This document shows, one piece after another, positions 51,031-59,909 of a stretch of 64,000 nucleotides of DNA. The first letter of the stretch is position 1. Every line of letters starts with the position of its first letter. A program made the position numbers and the translations under genes. This stretch comes from Oscillospiraceae bacterium (GTDB taxonomy: Bacteria; Bacillota; Clostridia; Oscillospirales; Oscillospiraceae), in the NCBI GenBank assembly GCA_017538965.1, contig JAFYHU010000017.1, forward strand, positions 1 through 64,000, given 5' to 3'. Under the pieces are notes generated by a model that worked only from the letters and a program-made list of their open reading frames with translations, was not told the DNA's origin and did no database searches.

Positions 51031-51102
51031 ATCGGAATTATTTTAGCATATATCGGAAACGAAATCAAGATATTTCCGATTGATTTCCGTCATATTTCCG
51101 AT
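51031..51102 (-). promoter_or_regulatory. promoter with CGGAAA-type repeats (HTH-AAA gene 2)
   Basis: Minus strand: TTGATT (51068-51063), 17 bases, TAAAAT (51045-51040). TTTCCG words (plus-strand reading) at 51073, 51084 and 51095 lie upstream of -35; the inverted word ATCGGAAAC (51052-51060) is in the spacer and ATCGGAA (51031-51037) follows -10. Same layout as at 17632-17700 but with a different word. Confidence 0.65.
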
Positions 51103-51122
51103 TTAACATCAGAAAAAACAGA

Positions 51123-51160
51123 GATAACACTTGGCGCCGGAAGGTGTCGGGCGTTATCCT
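51123..51160 (+). promoter_or_regulatory. promoter/operator of truncated CoA-transferase
   Basis: GATAACAC (51123-51130) and GCGTTATC (51151-51158) are arms of a dyad overlapping TTGGCG (51131-51136) and TATCCT (51155-51160). It matches the region before the intact copy at 61280-61317; the -35 here is weaker. Confidence 0.6.
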
Positions 51161-51197
51161 TATACAGGAAGACGAAAAAGGAAGGAAGGCGTGTTTT

Positions 51198-52013
51198 ATG
51201 GATTATCAGGCCATGTATGCCGAAAAGCTCTGCGCCGCGGAAGAGGCGGTAAAAATCGTGAAGGATGGCGACTGGGTCGACTACAGCCAGACCTGCTCGT
51301 GTCCGCAGCTGCTGGACAGGGCGCTTTCGGCCCGTTCGGGGGAGCTGAAGGACGTAAAGATCCGCTGCGCCATTTCCATGACTCCGGTGGCCACGGTGGA
51401 GAACGACCCGGAGCACTCCTTCACCTATAATCTGTGGCATTGCTCGGGCATCGACCGCAAGTACATCGACCAGGGACGCGCCTTTCACAGCCCGATGCTG
51501 TTCCGGCACTGCGGAAGCTATTACCGCAAGGGCTATGCGCCGGTGAACGTGGCGATGCTTACGGTTTCGCCCATGGACCGGAACGGCAATTTCTCATACG
51601 GTCTGACCAACTGTGCCACGCAGGAGATCGTGGACACCGCCGAACACGTCGTCCTTGAGGTGAACCCCACGATGCCGACCGTCACGGGCATTGAGAATGA
51701 CCATATCAACATCCGGGATGTCAGCTGCCTGGTGGAGAGCGACCTGCCCATACCGACCGTCAAAAGCCCGGCGGCCACGGACATCGACCGGAAAATCGCG
51801 TCGTACATCTTTCCGTATGTCACGAGCGGCTGCACCCTGCAACTCGGCATCGGCGGCATCCCGAATTCCATCGGCAGCATGATCGCGGAGTCGGATGTCC
51901 GGGATCTCGGCATGCATACCGAGTTGATGAGCGACGGCTATCTGGACCTCTACCGGGCGGGCAGAATCACCAACGCGAAAAAGAAGGTGCACCGCGGCAA
52001 CACCCGCCTTTAG
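51198..52013 (+). pseudogene. truncated acetyl-CoA hydrolase/CoA-transferase family gene
   Basis: 271 codons, clearly paralogous to the 444-residue enzyme at 59910-61244 over its whole length up to about residue 267 (NAKKKVHRG). It then runs five foreign codons into a stop. The catalytic Glu region ([10 protein letters not shown]) remains, but the C-terminal 40 percent is gone. The break at about 52001 coincides with an IS200/IS605-like end. A ribosome site and promoter are kept, so a fragment may be made. Confidence 0.85.
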
Positions 52014-52072
52014 ACGGATAAGTAATCAGCCCTTATAGGGCTATTTGCAAACCACCACTTGAAGTGGTGGTT
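52001..52072. mobile_element. solo IS200/IS605-like end
   Basis: CACCCGCCTTTAGACGG, then AGCCCTTATAGGGCT (52028-52042), then AAACCACCACTT (52049-52060) with its mirror GAAGTGGTGGTT (52061-52072). Subterminal hairpins of this look are typical of tnpB-carrying IS ends in Clostridia. No transposase is present, so this is a remnant. Identification is from pattern memory. Confidence 0.6.
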
Positions 52073-52086
52073 GCTGACTTGACAGT

Positions 52087-52142
52087 AATCAGAAAAACCG
52101 CATCCGGGATCTGACACGGTCCCGGATGCGGTTTTTCTGATT
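52087..52142. terminator. perfect 23-bp bidirectional terminator
   Basis: Arms 52087-52109 and 52120-52142 are exact reverse complements (cores AAAAACCGCATCCGGGA and TCCCGGATGCGGTTTTT) around a 10-base loop. Ends the minus-strand MFS gene. Confidence 0.92.
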
Positions 52143-52161
52143 AACAGAAGGGAATCTATTC

Positions 52162-53355
52162 TTATTTCCGGATGCTCAGGTTCAGCAGCAGAGCGAGGAC
52201 GCTCAGCGTCAGCAGCAGGATGAAGGACGCGGCATAACCGCCGGAAGCGGCGTTGATCAGACTGGCGCCTGTTGCGATAAAGGATGCCGGAATCAGATTG
52301 CAGTTCATCACCGCAAAGTTCATCGGGAAGTATCTGGTGCCGAAGACCTCAGAGGTGAAGGCCGAGCTGATGGTCGGGCAGGTTCCGTAGGAAAGACCGG
52401 TCAGGCAGAGCCCCGCAACTCCGAGAGCGGCGGAGCCGGTCAGAATGGACAGCAGCGTGATGCCGGCCGCGCAGATCGTCATGATATTCGCGGAAATCAT
52501 CGTCGTGCGCCGCCCGAAGCGGTCAAACACCGCACCCGTGATGACACGGCCAAGCCCGTTGCAGACCGATAGAATCCCGACCAGCGTCGTCGCGGCCCCT
52601 GCCGCGAGGCCGACCGAAAGCGCCAGATCCTTTGCCATGGAGATGACGGTGTTGCCGACTGCCGCAAGGAAGATCAGGATCAGCATCCCCTTCCAGAAGG
52701 TGACCGTCTTCAGCATCTGGGCCGTAGTCAGATCCGTGCTTTCCGCCTCAGGATCATTCTTCCGTACGGGTTCGGCTTCCGGCGCTTTTTTCAGAATCAG
52801 CGCGGCCAGCACCAGGACAAGACCCAGCGCGATGCCGATGACGCGGTAGGCGCTCCGCCAGCCGAGCGAGGGACTCGCGATCAGCGCATCCGCGGCGCTC
52901 CCGATCACGAGAGCGGAAGCTCCGAAGCCCATCATCATCACGCCGGAAGCCAGGCCCTTTTTATCCGGAAACCAGGCGTTCACAGTTGAGATAATGCAGT
53001 TATAGGCAATGCCGATGCCGAGCCCGGCCATAAAACCGTAACTGAAATAAAGAACACCGATGCTATCGTCCATGCCGGAGGCAATCAGGAATCCCGCGGC
53101 CGAAAGGACAGCGCTGATGATGCAGGCGGTGCGGAGCCCCAGCCGCCTGTTCAGAACGCCCCCCAGCATGCCGCCCAGGCAGAAGCAACACATGGTCAGC
53201 GTAAAATTCAGGCTCAACGCCGACGCGCTCCAGCCGAACTCGGCAGCGAGAGGCGCCTTCAGGATCGACCAGGCATAGATCACGCCCGCAAAAAGCAGCG
53301 CGGCAGTCCCCACTGCAAGATACAGCCAGCGAACGGAGGAATTGGTTTTCTTCAT
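52162..53355 (-). CDS. MFS transporter, OFA (oxalate/formate antiporter-like) family
   Basis: A 397-residue 12-span carrier. Starts MKKTNSSVRWLYLAVGTAAL; loop GLASGVMMMGFGASALV and GIAYNCIISTVNAWFPDKKG (about 120-139) match OxlT-like carriers of organic anions. ATG at 53355 preferred: the upstream in-frame residues are hydrophilic and lack a ribosome site. It may exchange the acid handled by the neighbouring CoA-transferase and oxidoreductases. Confidence 0.83.
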   Translation of the reverse strand: MKKTNSSVRWLYLAVGTAALLFAGVIYAWSILKAPLAAEFGWSASALSLNFTLTMCCFCLGGMLGGVLNRRLGLRTACIISAVLSAAGFLIASGMDDSIGVLYFSYGFMAGLGIGIAYNCIISTVNAWFPDKKGLASGVMMMGFGASALVIGSAADALIASPSLGWRSAYRVIGIALGLVLVLAALILKKAPEAEPVRKNDPEAESTDLTTAQMLKTVTFWKGMLILIFLAAVGNTVISMAKDLALSVGLAAGAATTLVGILSVCNGLGRVITGAVFDRFGRRTTMISANIMTICAAGITLLSILTGSAALGVAGLCLTGLSYGTCPTISSAFTSEVFGTRYFPMNFAVMNCNLIPASFIATGASLINAASGGYAASFILLLTLSVLALLLNLSIRK

Positions 53356-53455
53356 AACGGCTTTCCCTTTCTTCTGCCGGACAAAGCGCTCCATGGTCAG
53401 CGGAACATGGAACGCTTTGTTCAAGGAGTGAAATTGATAAAGAGGCCTGTCGGGT

Positions 53456-54412
53456 TTACGCCTGCTTAAACTGAATGTCGTAGGTGGCCTGCATGCATTT
53501 GACCACATGGGTCAGCACATCGCAGGTCGGAGTCGGTACATTGACGCGCTTTCCGTAACGGGAAATGGCACCCGTCATAAAGTCTACCTCGGTCTGACGA
53601 TGATGCATCAGCATATCCTGCGCCATGGAGGGATAGTAGTTCGCCAGACCCTCCTGCAGGTGAAGGTGGTCTTCCTGAATAAACTCCCAGAGTCCCGGGA
53701 TGCCCATTGCCTCGGCGACGGCAGAAGCCTCGCGGTAAACGCCGAATACCAGTTCTCTTCCGTCGGGATTGGCGTCCACCTCGCCGATCTTCAGCCGCAG
53801 AACCGAGCAGACGGTATTGTTCGCTGCGTTCGAGGTAACCTTTTTCCAGATGTACGGACGGACATCATCAAAGTATTTCGGTTCCAGACCGCCTTTGGCA
53901 AAGCACTCTTCCAGATATTTCCCCGCCCGGTCGTTGAGCTCGCTCTTAACGGACGGCCCGATGAACATGTTGGTTCCGGGATGGGGCTTAGCGACGCAGA
54001 CGCCAGGCTCAGGAAGCTCAGTACCCATGTTGCCGCAGCCGAAGAGCACGCGCTCAGCGGGGATGAACTTCAGGCACTCGTCTTCGTTGCCGAGTCCGTT
54101 TTGCAGCGAGCAGACTACGGTTTCCGGCCCGATGCAGTTCTTCGAGGCTTCCAGAACCGTTGCGGTCTGGGTGCATTTTACCATAACGATGGCAATGTCG
54201 ACAATCCCGATATCCGCTGCGGAAGCCGCCGTTTTGAATCCGGTCTGGGTAATTTCGCCGGCGGGATAGAGGAAGGTCAGGCCTTTTTCGTTGATGGCAT
54301 CGAGGTGTGCCTTGTAAAGGTCCACGAGGGTGATGTCGTCCGCACCGCCCAGCTTCAGGTAAGAGGCAAAGACGCTGCCGGCAGCGCCGCTTCCGAGAAT
54401 TGCAATACGCAT
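53456..54412 (-). CDS. ketopantoate reductase-like dehydrogenase (ApbA/PanE family)
   Basis: A 318-residue NAD(P)-dependent enzyme: MRIAILGSGAAGSVFASYLK dinucleotide loop, SLQNGLGNED (the QNG motif), and W-K-K-V-T-S-N-A-A-N-N in the C-terminal domain with the family's Lys and Asn. The context (no pan genes, transporters and CoA-transferase alongside) suggests a catabolic 2-oxoacid or hydroxyacid rather than pantothenate. GGAGA lies 9 bases before ATG 54412; ATG 54418 is only 3 bases away. Confidence 0.82.
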   Translation of the reverse strand: MRIAILGSGAAGSVFASYLKLGGADDITLVDLYKAHLDAINEKGLTFLYPAGEITQTGFKTAASAADIGIVDIAIVMVKCTQTATVLEASKNCIGPETVVCSLQNGLGNEDECLKFIPAERVLFGCGNMGTELPEPGVCVAKPHPGTNMFIGPSVKSELNDRAGKYLEECFAKGGLEPKYFDDVRPYIWKKVTSNAANNTVCSVLRLKIGEVDANPDGRELVFGVYREASAVAEAMGIPGLWEFIQEDHLHLQEGLANYYPSMAQDMLMHHRQTEVDFMTGAISRYGKRVNVPTPTCDVLTHVVKCMQATYDIQFKQA

Positions 54413-54445
54413 GATCATAATCTCCTTTCGTCAGTCAGACATCTT

Positions 54446-55633
54446 TTATTCGTCAACACCGGACATGTCCATGTTGTGCGCGGTCAGATAAGGCTTGCGG
54501 ATTTTGCGGTTGGCAAGAACAATGGCCGGGAAGATCAGCAGCGGGAGGTTCAGATAGCCGAGAATGGTATAGCCGGTGGAGACCAGCTTGACAATGCCGA
54601 GCTTGGACGCGAGCGCGCAGAGCAGAAGAAGAACAGCGACCAGAATGGCATCCTTAAGGGGAGTTTTCTCATCGGGTTTGCGATAGAGCTTGGAATATCG
54701 GGCGATGGCGCCGAAACAGAAACCGACTGCCGTGGACAGAACCGCAACAAAGACCGTAATCACATAGATCAGCTTGACGCCGCTGAACCCAAGCGCGTGC
54801 AGCACACCGTAGAAAGGCAGCGGATTGCTCGCCGTATCCATGACATCATAGCCCTGGATCGTGGTTGAAGCAAGGAAGAACAGGGTCAGAGCCACCAGCA
54901 TCAGAGAGTTGCCGCAGACACCGATCACGGCGGCTTTCCTGGCGGTGCTGCGGTTGGGAAGCTGCTCGGATACGGAAGAAATGTTGCCAATGACGTTTGC
55001 CTGGAAGGAAGCATAGATGATTCCGCTCCAGAGGGCGCCGAGGAAGCTCGGTTTGATTCCGTTTGTCCGCCCGGCATTAATGTTTGCCAGCGCTTCACCG
55101 AGATGCAGCTGGCCGGAGCTGAGCGCCATGATGATGATTACGGCCAGGACTGCCAGAACCAGATACATCATGTAGGAAGAAGCACGGGAAACCAGTTTTG
55201 CGCCATAGGCGCACAGGAGCGCCGCACAGATGATGACGAGAATCACACCGATCCAGTAGTTCAGGCCAAACTGGTTATACATCAGGGTGCCGATCGCGTT
55301 CAGAGAGCCGCCGAGCGCGGTCATCATCACGATGATAAACGAAAAATCCAGAAGATAGACGATCCACTTGACGCCCCAGACTTCTTTTGTCCAGTCGGCG
55401 TAATTGTACGTTTTGTAGATGCGGGAGAATTCCGCTGAACAGTAAATGCAGTAGCCGAGCAGGGCCATGGCGAGAACACTTGCGACGGCACCCCAGATGC
55501 CGTATTTGACCCAGTAAACCAGGATCTGTGTGCCAGAGGCCACGCCGGGGCCAAAGTGAGTGCCCATCCAGACACATGCGACACCGATCGCAATCGACAG
55601 GGTGGATTGCTTTTTGTTCACGGATAAAGCCAC
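54446..55633 (-). CDS. YkvI-like membrane transporter (APC-like fold)
   Basis: A 395-residue protein with about ten to eleven hydrophobic spans. It opens IAIGVACVWMGTHFGPGVAS (about 14-33) with the unwound-helix glycine motif typical of LeuT-fold carriers; resembles YkvI. GTG at 55633 sits against AAGGAAGG; the GTG at 55621 (MNKKQST) is better spaced and may be the true start. Substrate unknown. Shares a promoter design with the reductase and hydrolase genes. Confidence 0.75.
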   Translation of the reverse strand: MALSVNKKQSTLSIAIGVACVWMGTHFGPGVASGTQILVYWVKYGIWGAVASVLAMALLGYCIYCSAEFSRIYKTYNYADWTKEVWGVKWIVYLLDFSFIIVMMTALGGSLNAIGTLMYNQFGLNYWIGVILVIICAALLCAYGAKLVSRASSYMMYLVLAVLAVIIIMALSSGQLHLGEALANINAGRTNGIKPSFLGALWSGIIYASFQANVIGNISSVSEQLPNRSTARKAAVIGVCGNSLMLVALTLFFLASTTIQGYDVMDTASNPLPFYGVLHALGFSGVKLIYVITVFVAVLSTAVGFCFGAIARYSKLYRKPDEKTPLKDAILVAVLLLLCALASKLGIVKLVSTGYTILGYLNLPLLIFPAIVLANRKIRKPYLTAHNMDMSGVDE

Positions 55634-55668
55634 CTTCCTTTGAAAATAATTAGGTTTCCTCTGAGAAT

Positions 55669-55727
55669 AGGATAACGGAAAACGGCCCGTTTGTGAAATG
55701 CAAAAAGCGTATCACAGTAATTCACAG
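55669..55727 (-). promoter_or_regulatory. shared-type promoter 1 (YkvI-like gene)
   Basis: Minus strand: TTCACA (55697-55692), 17 bases, TATCCT (55674-55669). Plus-strand TTTGTGAAATGCAAA then AGCGTATCACAGTAATTCAC is nearly identical to 59807-59842. Confidence 0.7.
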
Positions 55728-55755
55728 CCTGTGCTTTTTCGCCGGAAGGCAGAAA

Positions 55756-55784
55756 AACAGCCGGCTCGGATGAGCCGGCTGTCT
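55756..55784 (-). terminator. terminator of flavin reductase gene
   Basis: CAGCCGGCTC and GAGCCGGCTG, 4-base loop, minus-strand tail TTTTTCTGCC. Confidence 0.9.
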
Positions 55785-55801
55785 GATATGCCGGAAATCT
55801 T

Positions 55802-57796
55802 TTATGCTTTGCCGTTGACGACGATCTTTGCCGCGCGTCGGCCGAAGGTCATGGTGCGTCCGCAGGCAAGACCCGTGAACAGGTTCGGATAGTTGTTGGC
55901 AAAGAAGCCGCCCGTGCAGTCGCCGGTGGCATACAGGCCTTCAATCGGTTTGCCGGTGTCCTTGCGGAGAACCTGCATTCTGGTGTTGATGCGGCAGCCA
56001 TCCAGCGTGGTCAGATGCCAGGCACAGGTGCGGATGCCGTAGAACGGCGCCGTGTCAACCGGGGTCATGCGGTGCGCGCCCTTGCCATAATCCTCGTCCA
56101 CACCCTTGGCGCAGAGTTCGTTGTAGCGTTCTACCGTCTTCACAAACGCATCAACCGGAATGTTCAGCTTTTCTGCAAGTTCTTCCAGCGTATCCGCCTT
56201 CTGAAGATAACCGAGTTCAAGATGCGAGTTCTCGCCTTCTGTCATGTCTTTCCAGCAGACATCGTAGCTTCTGTTCGAAATCGCTCCGTTCGGGAACGGG
56301 AACAGGCGGCAGCAGCCGACTTCGTCAAACTGCTCGCAGTATTCCTTGTTGTTGGCATCAAAAATGTCGCAGTAGGTGTGATAGGGCTGCATGTACATGC
56401 TGTGCAGCATGAACTCGTAGGGGCCCGACTCGTTGCAGAAGCGCTCGCCGTTCAGGTTGACCTTCAGGAAGGGCTGCTCGCCGAACCAGAACCACTTGCC
56501 GTTGGTCTTGTATCCGGCGGTTTCGGTCGGCAACACGCTGCAGCGGTTGAACATCATGGATGCGTGGCAGGGATCCATCTCGGCGCCCGCCCAGAGCATC
56601 GCCTTGATGCCGGAGCCGTCGTCCGTCGATCCGATCGGCACGTTGGCCTTCATCTTCATGGTCATCGGCTGCAGAGCCAGCATCATGTCGGTGTTGGTGG
56701 CGTAGCCGCCCGTCGCCATGATGACGCCCTTGGAGGCCTTAATGCGGATGTAGTGCTCGTCCGTCATATCCTGTGCGATAACGCCGGTAACTCTTCCTTC
56801 CGCGGCATCTACATCCAGCTTGATAAGAGCGGTATTGCAGCGGATTTCTCCGCCCCGCTCCTCGAGGAAGGCCCGCATGTCGGTGTTGAGGTCGACATCG
56901 TCCGGTTTGTCTTCCGTGGCATGGGGGCTGTGTCCGGTGGCATAGGCCTTGTCTCGCTCGGGGTCATTCAGATCGCCGACGCCGCCCTCAAGGCTCATAT
57001 ACCAGTGGCCGGTCGACTCGAGCATGTCGGTCAGCCAGTCCACCGTCTCGCCGGAATTGTCGATCCAGACCTTGACAAGGTCGCTGTCCACATAGCCGCT
57101 GGCATAGCGGACGATATCCTGCAGGGCTTCGATTTTGTCAATCTTGAATTCCGGATACTCATCAAAGCTTGCAAGCTGAAGCTTCGAGTTGATTGAGCCG
57201 ATGTCCTCCTTGATCTTGGTGGGATTCTCGCGCTTCTCGATGACGAGGACCTTTGCGCCCTCTTCCGCGGCAGTCATGGATGCAAGCCAGCCGCCGGTGC
57301 CGCAGCCGACCACCAGGACTTCGGTCTCGAGCTCTTCGGTGATGTCTGCTTCATCAATTTCGGGTGCCTCGCCGAGCCAGTCGGCAACGGCTTCGCTCTT
57401 CTCGGACAGCGTGACGGCCTCTCCGCTCGCCTGCTCAATGCAGGCGGCCGCTGCCTGGCGGACGGCATCGCTGGTGACGGTTGCGCCGGTGACGGCATCC
57501 ACATCCGCGCCCTGCGCGTCAAGAATTGCCTGCTGCATCTTCTCGCCGATGTCGGCGCCGATGCCTTTGGTCTCGCCCGATACATCAATCTCGACGTCCG
57601 TGATGCTGTTCGCGTCAAAGGTCATGGTGACGGTGACATCGCTGGCGATGCCTTTGGCGGATGCGCTGTAGGTGCCGGGGGTATAAATGCCCTTCTCTTC
57701 GGCAAATGCGGATACTCCGGTGACGGAGCTGAGGGCGGCGGCCGCGGTTCCGGCCAGGGCCCCCTTCAGGAAATCGCGACGGGTCAGTTCTTTCAT
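55802..57796 (-). CDS. Tat-exported flavin reductase, fumarate-reductase-like, with FMN-binding domain
   Basis: A 664-residue reductase. A Tat signal (KELTRRDFLKGALAGTAAAA) directs export. An FMN_bind domain follows, with the flavinylation motif DAVTGATVTS (Thr106 the expected acceptor). The FAD domain starts VLVVGCGTGGWLASMTAAEE and ends with GLYATGDCTGG. It lacks a haem domain. The usual fumarate motif HHTMGG reads HLTTLDG, so the substrate is probably not fumarate. ATG 57796 is 6 bases after AGGAG; ATG 57799 is only 3 away. Likely a terminal reductase in anaerobic respiration. Confidence 0.85.
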   Translation of the reverse strand: MKELTRRDFLKGALAGTAAAALSSVTGVSAFAEEKGIYTPGTYSASAKGIASDVTVTMTFDANSITDVEIDVSGETKGIGADIGEKMQQAILDAQGADVDAVTGATVTSDAVRQAAAACIEQASGEAVTLSEKSEAVADWLGEAPEIDEADITEELETEVLVVGCGTGGWLASMTAAEEGAKVLVIEKRENPTKIKEDIGSINSKLQLASFDEYPEFKIDKIEALQDIVRYASGYVDSDLVKVWIDNSGETVDWLTDMLESTGHWYMSLEGGVGDLNDPERDKAYATGHSPHATEDKPDDVDLNTDMRAFLEERGGEIRCNTALIKLDVDAAEGRVTGVIAQDMTDEHYIRIKASKGVIMATGGYATNTDMMLALQPMTMKMKANVPIGSTDDGSGIKAMLWAGAEMDPCHASMMFNRCSVLPTETAGYKTNGKWFWFGEQPFLKVNLNGERFCNESGPYEFMLHSMYMQPYHTYCDIFDANNKEYCEQFDEVGCCRLFPFPNGAISNRSYDVCWKDMTEGENSHLELGYLQKADTLEELAEKLNIPVDAFVKTVERYNELCAKGVDEDYGKGAHRMTPVDTAPFYGIRTCAWHLTTLDGCRINTRMQVLRKDTGKPIEGLYATGDCTGGFFANNYPNLFTGLACGRTMTFGRRAAKIVVNGKA

Positions 57797-57854
57797 CATT
57801 TGCTCCTTTCTTTTTTGAAAATTTTCGTTTTTATGTTGAATTTGCGTTGAATCT

Positions 57855-57883
57855 ATAGTACCGAAAAACAACCGTGTTGTCAA
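57855..57883 (-). promoter_or_regulatory. shared-type promoter 2 (flavin reductase)
   Basis: Minus strand TTGACA (57883-57878), 17 bases, TACTAT (57860-57855), within the related sequence ATGCATTTGACAACACGG ... TTTTTCGG. Confidence 0.65.
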
Positions 57884-57928
57884 ATGCATAATGTGTCTCC
57901 GACGCGGAGAATCTATGCTTTATCCGCC

Positions 57929-59725
57929 TCAGAAAACCAGAGTGAATCCGGAGAGCGTTACCATGCCGGCAAAGAGCGCAGCCGGAATAACACCAACCCA
58001 AATATTGCCGTACTTGCGGTAAAGATAGGTCACCACGCCGGTGGTGCCGCCCATCATGTAGCAATAGCCAAAGGCAAAGTCGAGAGAACCGCAGGACTTG
58101 TTTGTGCCGGTGCCGTAGATATCAATCTGAGGGATCGGAGCATAGCCGGTACCGATGATCATGGAGCCGCCATACTGGATCAGCAGCAGAACAAACAGAG
58201 CGGAGGCGGTCATGCAGGTGTTGATGATAACGGCGCGGCGCATATCCTTCTTCTCGTCTCCTGTGGAAGGAAGCACACGCTGGGACATGTTACCGATGAA
58301 CATGACGATGAAGATGACGAGCATATAGGGAATGGCACGGGTGATGCGCATGGGAGCAAACTGCAGATAGGTGGAGAGATTCCAGACCTGGTAGTTGATG
58401 CCGGCGAAGCCTTCGAGCAGGCGCAGCCACACGCCGACGAATATCAGAACGACGAGCCCCATGATAAACGATTTGCCGGGCTTGGACCAATCGATCTTCC
58501 TGTCTCCGTCAGCACCGAGAGCGTAGGTACCGAGGCTGTCCTGGATACCTGCCTTCTTGCGCTTGCCGGCAGCAAGGATCATGCGGACAACGCCGATCGC
58601 TGCCACAACCAGCAGCCAGGCCATGATGCCGTTGAGGTTGGAGGAGGTCCAGATCTTGTTGATCCAGGTGCCGCTGGTCCATTTGATGGCATAGGCGGAG
58701 ACATGTACGAAGATGAGAGCAGGAATAATCAGGGTGAACAGGAAATCGAGCGCCCAGGCCTTGCCGCCCTTGCGAGGCTCCTTGACCGGAACGGGGTTGG
58801 CGATGGCTTTGAAGTAATCCAGCTGCATCAGAAGGTTGACGCCGGCAGCCAGCAGGAACATCATGGTCACGCAGGCGATGCCGGAGAAAAGCTGCTGCCA
58901 GCCCCAGACCGTACCGGTTTTTGCAACGGGCTCGTCATTGACGGCGGACTCATAAGCAAGAATGGTGTCGATCGTAGTACCGGAGATATTGCCGGTCTGA
59001 TGCAGAGTGCCGTCGATCTGCGCATAGCGAAGCAGATGGCCGCCGCGCCAGTCGGTCACGTCCACACCGGGCTGGAGATCAGGAACATCGGTCTGCTCGC
59101 GCATGAACGCAAGACATTCTTCGGGATTGCCGAGGAAGTCGCCGTCATACTGGTCGGCTGTAGACTTGATGAGGCAGTAGTTGGTCTCGAAATCCTTAAC
59201 GCCGCCGCTGATCAGCGCCATAAAGGGACCAAACACATTGCAGATGCTGTGTACCTTGTCCGGCATGGCCCGGTAGGTGATGGCCGAGGTGGCCGTACCG
59301 GCGGAGTAACCGATCAAGTTCAGTTGATCCTTCTGGACAAAGCTCAGATTGTTGGCGTAGTCCGCCACATACACGGACTGCACATTGCGGTCAACATCGA
59401 CCGCAGATTCGCCGCCGCCCTGCAGGTCAGGAGAGAGCACAACATAGCCGCGGCGGGCAAGCTCCATGCTCCAGGTGTCGTTGGAATGAGCATGATTGGA
59501 ACGGCCGTGGAAAATGACCGCGACAGGCGCAGGGGTCTCATCCGTAGCGGTTTTGGGCACATACAGCAGAGAACTGATCTGCGAGCCGTCAGGGCCGTTG
59601 ATGTAAATGCGCGTAATCCTGACCTGGCCCCAGTCGGACTGGAAGCCCCAGATGAAGATGCTGCAGACCAGAAGGATTGCCAGACAGAGGCAGAAGAATC
59701 GAACTGCTTTTTTCTTTTCGCTCAT
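57929..59725 (-). CDS. alpha/beta-hydrolase fused to multi-span membrane domain
   Basis: A 598-residue protein. One N-terminal membrane helix, then an alpha/beta-hydrolase domain outside the cell (VAVIFHGRSNHAHS; nucleophile elbow GYSAGTAT near 140; FGPFMALISGG), then about eight hydrophobic spans from about residue 275. The hydrolase half resembles dienelactone-hydrolase/esterase proteins; the membrane half is not recognised. ATG 59725 follows AAGGATGG. The fusion suggests a surface hydrolase that feeds a coupled carrier or anchor. Confidence 0.72.
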   Translation of the reverse strand: MSEKKKAVRFFCLCLAILLVCSIFIWGFQSDWGQVRITRIYINGPDGSQISSLLYVPKTATDETPAPVAVIFHGRSNHAHSNDTWSMELARRGYVVLSPDLQGGGESAVDVDRNVQSVYVADYANNLSFVQKDQLNLIGYSAGTATSAITYRAMPDKVHSICNVFGPFMALISGGVKDFETNYCLIKSTADQYDGDFLGNPEECLAFMREQTDVPDLQPGVDVTDWRGGHLLRYAQIDGTLHQTGNISGTTIDTILAYESAVNDEPVAKTGTVWGWQQLFSGIACVTMMFLLAAGVNLLMQLDYFKAIANPVPVKEPRKGGKAWALDFLFTLIIPALIFVHVSAYAIKWTSGTWINKIWTSSNLNGIMAWLLVVAAIGVVRMILAAGKRKKAGIQDSLGTYALGADGDRKIDWSKPGKSFIMGLVVLIFVGVWLRLLEGFAGINYQVWNLSTYLQFAPMRITRAIPYMLVIFIVMFIGNMSQRVLPSTGDEKKDMRRAVIINTCMTASALFVLLLIQYGGSMIIGTGYAPIPQIDIYGTGTNKSCGSLDFAFGYCYMMGGTTGVVTYLYRKYGNIWVGVIPAALFAGMVTLSGFTLVF

Positions 59726-59785
59726 TGGAACCATCCTTTCATTTTTGACATTCTTTGTGAGCCTTATTGAGTTTGAGCTGCTTCA

Positions 59786-59844
59786 AAGATACCGGAAAAC
59801 AGGCGGTTTGTGAAATGCAAATAGCGTATTACTGTAATTCACTG
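59786..59844 (-). promoter_or_regulatory. shared-type promoter 3 (hydrolase gene)
   Basis: Minus strand: TTCACA (59814-59809), 17 bases, TATCTT (59791-59786). The plus-strand block TTTGTGAAATGCAAATAGCG plus TATTACTGTAATTCAC contains the dyad ATTACTGTAAT. Confidence 0.7.
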
Positions 59845-59858
59845 TCTGATGAAAGCAG

Positions 59859-59893
59859 AATGGCCACCCTCCCGGTTTCTGAGAGGATGGCCA
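59859..59893 (-). terminator. terminator of CoA-transferase gene
   Basis: ATGGCCACCCTC pairs with GAGGATGGCCAT with one mismatch; the minus-strand tail is moderately U-rich. Confidence 0.6.
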
Positions 59894-59909
59894 TAGCGCT
59901 GTTTCTGAT

